49,954 nt of DNA from the NCBI RefSeq assembly GCF_026013605.1, contig NZ_JAPDPJ010000049.1, positions 1-49,954 of the forward strand, read 5' to 3'. Positions 46,661-49,954 of this stretch are shown piece after piece (position 1 is the stretch's first letter; each line of letters begins with the position of its first letter). The notes under the pieces were generated by a model, which saw nothing but the letters and a program-made list of their open reading frames with translations, made no database searches and had not been told where the DNA came from. This stretch comes from Plebeiibacterium sediminum (lineage in GTDB: Bacteria > Bacteroidota > Bacteroidia > Bacteroidales > Marinilabiliaceae). Made by a program: the position numbers and the translations under genes.

Positions 46661-47214
46661 TATTTCACAAAGTATATGTTTTCTTCAATTAATCGTCTTT
46701 TAACAATATCGCCAGATTTTAATTTCCCTCTAGATATTGCAATAATTTTCGAATCGTCACTTTCAAAACTTACATTATAAACATAAACACCAAAAAGTGA
46801 CAATGTTGGATTTGTATAAAAAAAGTTGGCTTTAACGTAAATAATTCCAATTACTACCAGCATAAATATTAATATAATCCAGTTTCTTTCATCTTTAAAA
46901 TCAAAGGTTACGAATGGCAAAATATATGTAGCCAAGAATGAAAGATGGTTATTACTTATATTTTCAACGGTTTTTATTGTTTTAGGGTGAGCAAATTCTC
47001 CGTTAAGTTCTTTGAAATATAGCTTATAAATGATAAGCCCAAGTAGAATGAAAAACAAACAAATTAATGTTGGAATATTATGTTTTGCATATTCAGAAAC
47101 GCAATCCCATGAGCGGCAAAACTCAAATGAAGCATGGTAATATGTTTTAATAATTATACTTACGAATAAAAGTATCAATGAAACGATATAAAGTCCTATT
47201 TTATATTTTGTCAT
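46660..47214 (-). CDS. kwaA: Kiwa anti-phage membrane protein KwaA
   Basis: 184 residues with about four transmembrane helices: 6-24, 46-66, about 92-105 (FLATYILPFVTFDF) and 112-129 (WIILIFMLVVIGIIYV), then a conserved-looking NPTLSLFGVYVYNVSF and a small cytoplasmic beta domain with ISRGKLKSGD. Length, topology, the Y-I-L-P motif and the downstream DUF4868 gene fit KwaA, the membrane sensor of Kiwa. The gene is co-transcribed with kwaB with a one-base overlap. An alternative is an unrelated small membrane partner of a DUF4868 protein; the Kiwa reading is preferred. Confidence 0.75.
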   Translation of the reverse strand: MTKYKIGLYIVSLILLFVSIIIKTYYHASFEFCRSWDCVSEYAKHNIPTLICLFFILLGLIIYKLYFKELNGEFAHPKTIKTVENISNNHLSFLATYILPFVTFDFKDERNWIILIFMLVVIGIIYVKANFFYTNPTLSLFGVYVYNVSFESDDSKIIAISRGKLKSGDIVKRRLIEENIYFVK

Positions 47215-47270
47215 TTTTTCATCATTTTATTTAGTGTCGAAATCTTTTAACGGATGTAATTCTTATACTT

Positions 47271-47420
47271 ACACACAACAGTGAAAACTTGATTTGTAAG
47301 GCACTTTGAAAAGTAAATCTGTCTAACCATTGCTTAGCCGAAGCTTTTGCTTCGGCGAACTTATTAAAATTGCTAAACTTCCAAAATTACACTGACAGCC
47401 TATGTTATTTATTGTTGGCA
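47271..47420. repeat. Imperfect palindrome between the Shedu-like gene and Kiwa (cassette-boundary-like)
   Basis: A perfect inner hairpin GCCGAAGC-TTTT-GCTTCGGC (47337-47356) sits at the centre. Weak outer pairing (CAGTG at 47280 facing CACTG at about 47390) extends it to about 150 bp. The ends carry ACACACAACAGTG and ATTGTTGGCA, the same end words seen in the other two elements. It fills the gap between the Shedu-like stop (47432) and the kwaA start. Confidence 0.6.
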
Positions 47421-47431
47421 TTTCGTTGTTT

Positions 47432-48076
47432 TTAACTTAAGTACTTTCTCCAATGCTCTATGTACTTACACTCTTTCCAATATTCTTCTAAACTCGAATG
47501 ATTTTTAGAAATAGGATTTTCTTCAAAGCTCCACAATTCCTGATATTGCTTTTTTGCGACTTCTAATGGTCTTAGAAAAACATCTGAACTTCTGATTTCA
47601 ATTTTACTTTCATTATTATGTTGAATTCTCCACTTTGCAGCGGCTTCTTTTTGCCATTCTTCTTGCATTCCGCCCACTAACACAAATCTAAATCTACTTA
47701 CTGCACCAAAAATCCTTGCTTTTTCACTTGGATTCTCAGAAAAATACCTGTCCCAAGATTTAACTTGCTCAATAGCATGATTTAAATCAGCCGTAGGATC
47801 ACCGTTTTTATTAAACAACTTCATACTAGGCTTTTCAACTTCTAGTAAAACCCATTCTGGACCGTCAGAATTATCATTTAACCAAGCAAAGTCACAACGA
47901 AACTTATTCCCGAATGCAACTTCTTTAAAGTTTGGTCGGATTCCATATTTTCTAGAATAAAGTTCATAAAATAAAAATGAATTGTTTTTCAATATTGCAA
48001 GTAATTCTGTTTCTGAATTATTGTCGTAAGCTGTTTGTAATTGTTCTTCAACTTCTTTAATATTCCAAGTACTCAT
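47432..48076 (-). CDS. Shedu-like nuclease (DUF4263/SduA C-terminal type), stand-alone
   Basis: A 214-residue PD-(D/E)XK nuclease-like protein. Key residues: Asp62 in FRCDFAW, then Glu79-Val-Glu81-Lys82 in LLEVEKP, then a helix with Gln104 (HAIEQVKSWDRYF). This EVEKP form with the following DLNHAIEQ(V/I) is how Shedu/DUF4263 proteins look in Bacteroidota. An N-terminal helical part of about 40 residues precedes the nuclease core. Shedu proteins are single-gene anti-phage nucleases; most are longer and carry N-terminal sensor domains, so this is a minimal form. Flanked on both sides by palindromes, as an independent unit. Confidence 0.75.
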   Translation of the reverse strand: MSTWNIKEVEEQLQTAYDNNSETELLAILKNNSFLFYELYSRKYGIRPNFKEVAFGNKFRCDFAWLNDNSDGPEWVLLEVEKPSMKLFNKNGDPTADLNHAIEQVKSWDRYFSENPSEKARIFGAVSRFRFVLVGGMQEEWQKEAAAKWRIQHNNESKIEIRSSDVFLRPLEVAKKQYQELWSFEENPISKNHSSLEEYWKECKYIEHWRKYLS

Positions 48077-48122
48077 ATTCTTAGTCTAATTTTTGTTTGC
48101 TTAAGCTACTACATCAATGAAT

Positions 48123-48252
48123 GCCAACGGTACACATAAATTTACGGGGCTGAATACGAACTACATTCCTGTCAGGCTAAACCAAAGCTAATACGAGTTA
48201 CAAAACTTCAAATAATTACTAACCAGCCCTTAAATTTATGTCCTGTTGTGTA
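48123..48252. repeat. Imperfect palindrome after the GIY-YIG gene (cassette-boundary-like)
   Basis: Arms ACATAAATTTACGGGGCTG (48134-48152) and its near complement (48224-48241) differ by one base change and one gap. They enclose about 70 bp with the repeated word AATACGA(A/G). The outer ends are GCCAACGG and CCTGTTGTGT. It starts a few bases past the stop of the GIY-YIG gene. End words match the other two palindromes, although in the opposite orientation to the 47271-47420 copy. Confidence 0.7.
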
Positions 48253-48258
48253 CTTTTT

Positions 48259-49296
48259 TTAATTTTTTATCAACCTAAACTCCTTATTATCTGATATTAC
48301 TATTAAATCCCCACCGAATGCATGCTTTTTACCTATAATTTCACCTTCATCATAAATTAATGTAATTGGGTCTATAAAAGAATATGATATTACTTTATAA
48401 TTTAAATCATAAAGTCCGTCTTTACTTATAGGGTAATTTTTAAACAATTCCTTATTGTAATTAGGTTTCATTGCCTGAATAAGTGCTTTTTCTGAGTCAA
48501 GAAAAATTGTTTCCTGTTCTGGATAATTTTCTCCAAGTAAAGCAGATGTCATACTTTTAATATCAGAATAACTTCCGAATGTTTGCATTTGTATATTTTC
48601 TTCAAATTCAAAGGATAATATTACAATTTCATTTGCCGGAAGTTGTTTTTCAGTAACGGATTCTTCCAATGATAAAATATCTTGAAAAGTTGAGTGACCT
48701 GTTAATCTCTTTAAAATTCCTTGTTTTGTAGCTTTTCCAACATAATGAACTTGATATCTTAAAAAAGATTTATAATCGCCTTCTATCTCACATTCAATAT
48801 AACCTTTCCACCAATTTTGAAGTAATTTTTCTGGAGAAAACCATATTAAAAATTCTTCTTTTTCTTTTTGTTGTTTAACAAGCGAAAATCCATGGATATT
48901 AAAATAAGGTGGAAAATTCTGAGTGGTAGATTTATCTAAATCATTAAAAGCTATTAAAATAGTATCATTTTCATTAGTGTTAACAATTGATTGAGCTAAA
49001 GGTAATCTACATTTTAAAATATTAGGATTCCCTTTTTGATGAATTTCAAAATTCAACTTGTATTCATTCTCATCGGGAACTATATTTTCAAAAGTAATTA
49101 CTGCTCTTTGAGCAATCAAATAGAGGCTGGCTTTAAAAAGAGCTTGTTCAATATCCGTATCATTTTTTGTAACAGCAAATTCATAAGCTGTCATAGGAGC
49201 ATATGCTAATTCTAATTTATTTATTAGTCTTTTATCATCCATTGGAATTCTTATTTGTAGTCTGTCAAATTGTACACAACTCATTTCTATACGCAC
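48259..49296 (-). CDS. GIY-YIG-like nuclease domain protein, uncharacterised
   Basis: 345 residues. I do not recognise the N-terminal about 175 residues (beta-rich, no signal peptide). From about 180 a GIY-YIG-like nuclease core is visible: YQVHYVGKA (181-189), Arg197 in ILKRL, His201 in GHSTFQ, then Glu269 in DSEKALIQAMKPNYN (267-281), matching the YIG, arginine, and metal-binding glutamate plus K-P-x-Y-N of the superfamily. A C-terminal beta segment (about 300-345) follows. It lies upstream of Shedu-like and Kiwa genes on the same strand and is followed by a cassette-like palindrome, so an anti-phage role is plausible, but that is inference. Met4 (MSC) is an alternative start. Confidence 0.65.
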   Translation of the reverse strand: MRIEMSCVQFDRLQIRIPMDDKRLINKLELAYAPMTAYEFAVTKNDTDIEQALFKASLYLIAQRAVITFENIVPDENEYKLNFEIHQKGNPNILKCRLPLAQSIVNTNENDTILIAFNDLDKSTTQNFPPYFNIHGFSLVKQQKEKEEFLIWFSPEKLLQNWWKGYIECEIEGDYKSFLRYQVHYVGKATKQGILKRLTGHSTFQDILSLEESVTEKQLPANEIVILSFEFEENIQMQTFGSYSDIKSMTSALLGENYPEQETIFLDSEKALIQAMKPNYNKELFKNYPISKDGLYDLNYKVISYSFIDPITLIYDEGEIIGKKHAFGGDLIVISDNKEFRLIKN

Positions 49297-49672
49297 CCTA
49301 ATTCAGTAATCGTAATTAATGCTCTTTATATAACCATATTGGTATTGTAACCGTCATTAATCTACTCTTATATCCTTTATGGATTACATTATTTGAAATA
49401 ACTAAGTATGGAATATACTCCAAAACTATTCAAATGTTTCACATAATGGGTAAAATATATTTGTAAATAGACGAAGAGAGGATTTTAGTAAATGAATAAT
49501 TAATAATGTGTGATGAGTAATTAATGGGTAGTTACAAGATATACTAGTTATTGATTTATTTTTGGGTAATTGTTTTAGGTATTGCTTATTAGTTTACTTT
49601 TCAACCATATCGCGAAAAAGAGCAACAATAACAAACTACATAAAAACACATATTTAACTGATTTACATACCT
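49297..49672. other. AT-rich intergenic stretch before the tandem repeat
   Basis: No gene, hairpin or promoter that I can support. The segment 49480-49560 is very AT-rich with repeated TTAATAA/TAATTAAT words. Minus-strand frames that cross 49575-49946 arise from the tandem repeat and are not called as genes. Confidence 0.5.
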
Positions 49673-49954
49673 CCCTGCAATTTTGTGAGAGCAAATTTCC
49701 GCTAAGAAATATGCCCGTGCAGATTTGCGAGAGCAAATTTCTGCTAAGAAATATGGCCCTGCAGTTTTGCGAGATGAGATTTCCGCCAAGAAATATGGCC
49801 CTGCAATTTCGCGAGACCAGATTTCTGCTAAGAAATATGGCCCTGCAATTTCGCGAGACCAAATTTCCGCTAAGAAATATGGCCCTGCAATTTTGTGAGA
49901 ACAAATTTCCGCCAAGAAATATGGCCCTGCAATTTTGTGAGAACAAATTTCCGC
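49673..49954. repeat. 42-bp tandem repeat array (minisatellite), continuing past the window edge
   Basis: Six full 42-bp units (starting at 49673, 49715, 49757, 49799, 49841 and 49883) and a 30-bp partial unit at the edge. The unit begins CCCTGCAATTTTG or CCCTGCAATTTCG and contains ATTTC-CGCTAA-GAAAT, a small hairpin. Units differ by a few substitutions and no length changes, so drift is by point change. Because 42 is a multiple of 3, several frames on both strands stay open; none has independent coding support. There are no unique spacers, so this is not CRISPR. Confidence 0.9.

Noticed and set aside
49673-49954. Possible CRISPR array or pentapeptide-repeat gene
   Set aside because: Units are contiguous 42-bp repeats without spacers, and the 14-residue period does not fit a five-residue repeat; several frames on both strands stay open.

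Overview
The window looks like a low-GC marine or sediment Bacteroidota chromosome, most probably Marinilabiliales/Bacteroidales (inference). The evidence is three SusC/SusD pairs, a hybrid two-component regulator, an ECF sigma/FecR pair, and several secreted proteins with C-terminal tails resembling type IX secretion (T9SS) sorting domains. No rRNA, tRNA, CRISPR array, transposase or integrase was found.

Region 1 (about 0.4-27.5 kb) is a beta-glucan utilisation locus built from three minus-strand transcription units. Unit (a), 11.1 to 0.4 kb, carries a modular GH5, SusC, SusD, GH128 with a CBM6-like domain, and a duplicated-domain secreted protein, and ends in a clear terminator. Unit (b), 22.1 to 14.0 kb, is a tight four-gene operon: GH3, GH78-like, GH55-like beta-helix lipoprotein, GH3. 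Unit (c), 27.5 to 22.6 kb, is SusC-SusD. All three carry the same ungapped 50-bp element 140-230 bp upstream of the first start codon, so they probably form one regulon. An ECF sigma factor, a FecR anti-sigma factor and a small DUF2007 gene lie between (a) and (b). The enzymes suggest a laminarin-like or fungal beta-1,3(1,6)-glucan: GH128 and GH5 would cut at the surface, SusCD would import, and the GH55-like protein and two GH3 enzymes would finish to glucose.

Region 2 (28.2-44.9 kb) is a fructan (levan/inulin) locus closely resembling the Bacteroides BT1754-BT1765 arrangement. It has a hybrid two-component regulator with a periplasmic sugar-binding sensor, two GH32 lipoproteins, a small T9SS-type protein, a DUF5018-like surface binding lipoprotein, SusD, SusC, a PfkB fructokinase and a sugar-porter MFS transporter. 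A nested palindromic repeat of about 380 bp separates kinase/transporter from susC, and a decayed relative lies beyond the last GH32.

Region 3 (45.3-49.95 kb) is a small anti-phage island, all on the minus strand: a GIY-YIG-like protein, a Shedu-like (DUF4263) nuclease, and a Kiwa KwaA/KwaB pair. Each unit is followed by a 130-190 bp imperfect palindrome whose ends carry GCCAAC/GTTGG- and ACAAC/GTTGT-like motifs, suggesting mobile gene cassettes of an attC-like kind without an integrase in view. The window ends in an array of 42-bp tandem repeats that continues past the edge.
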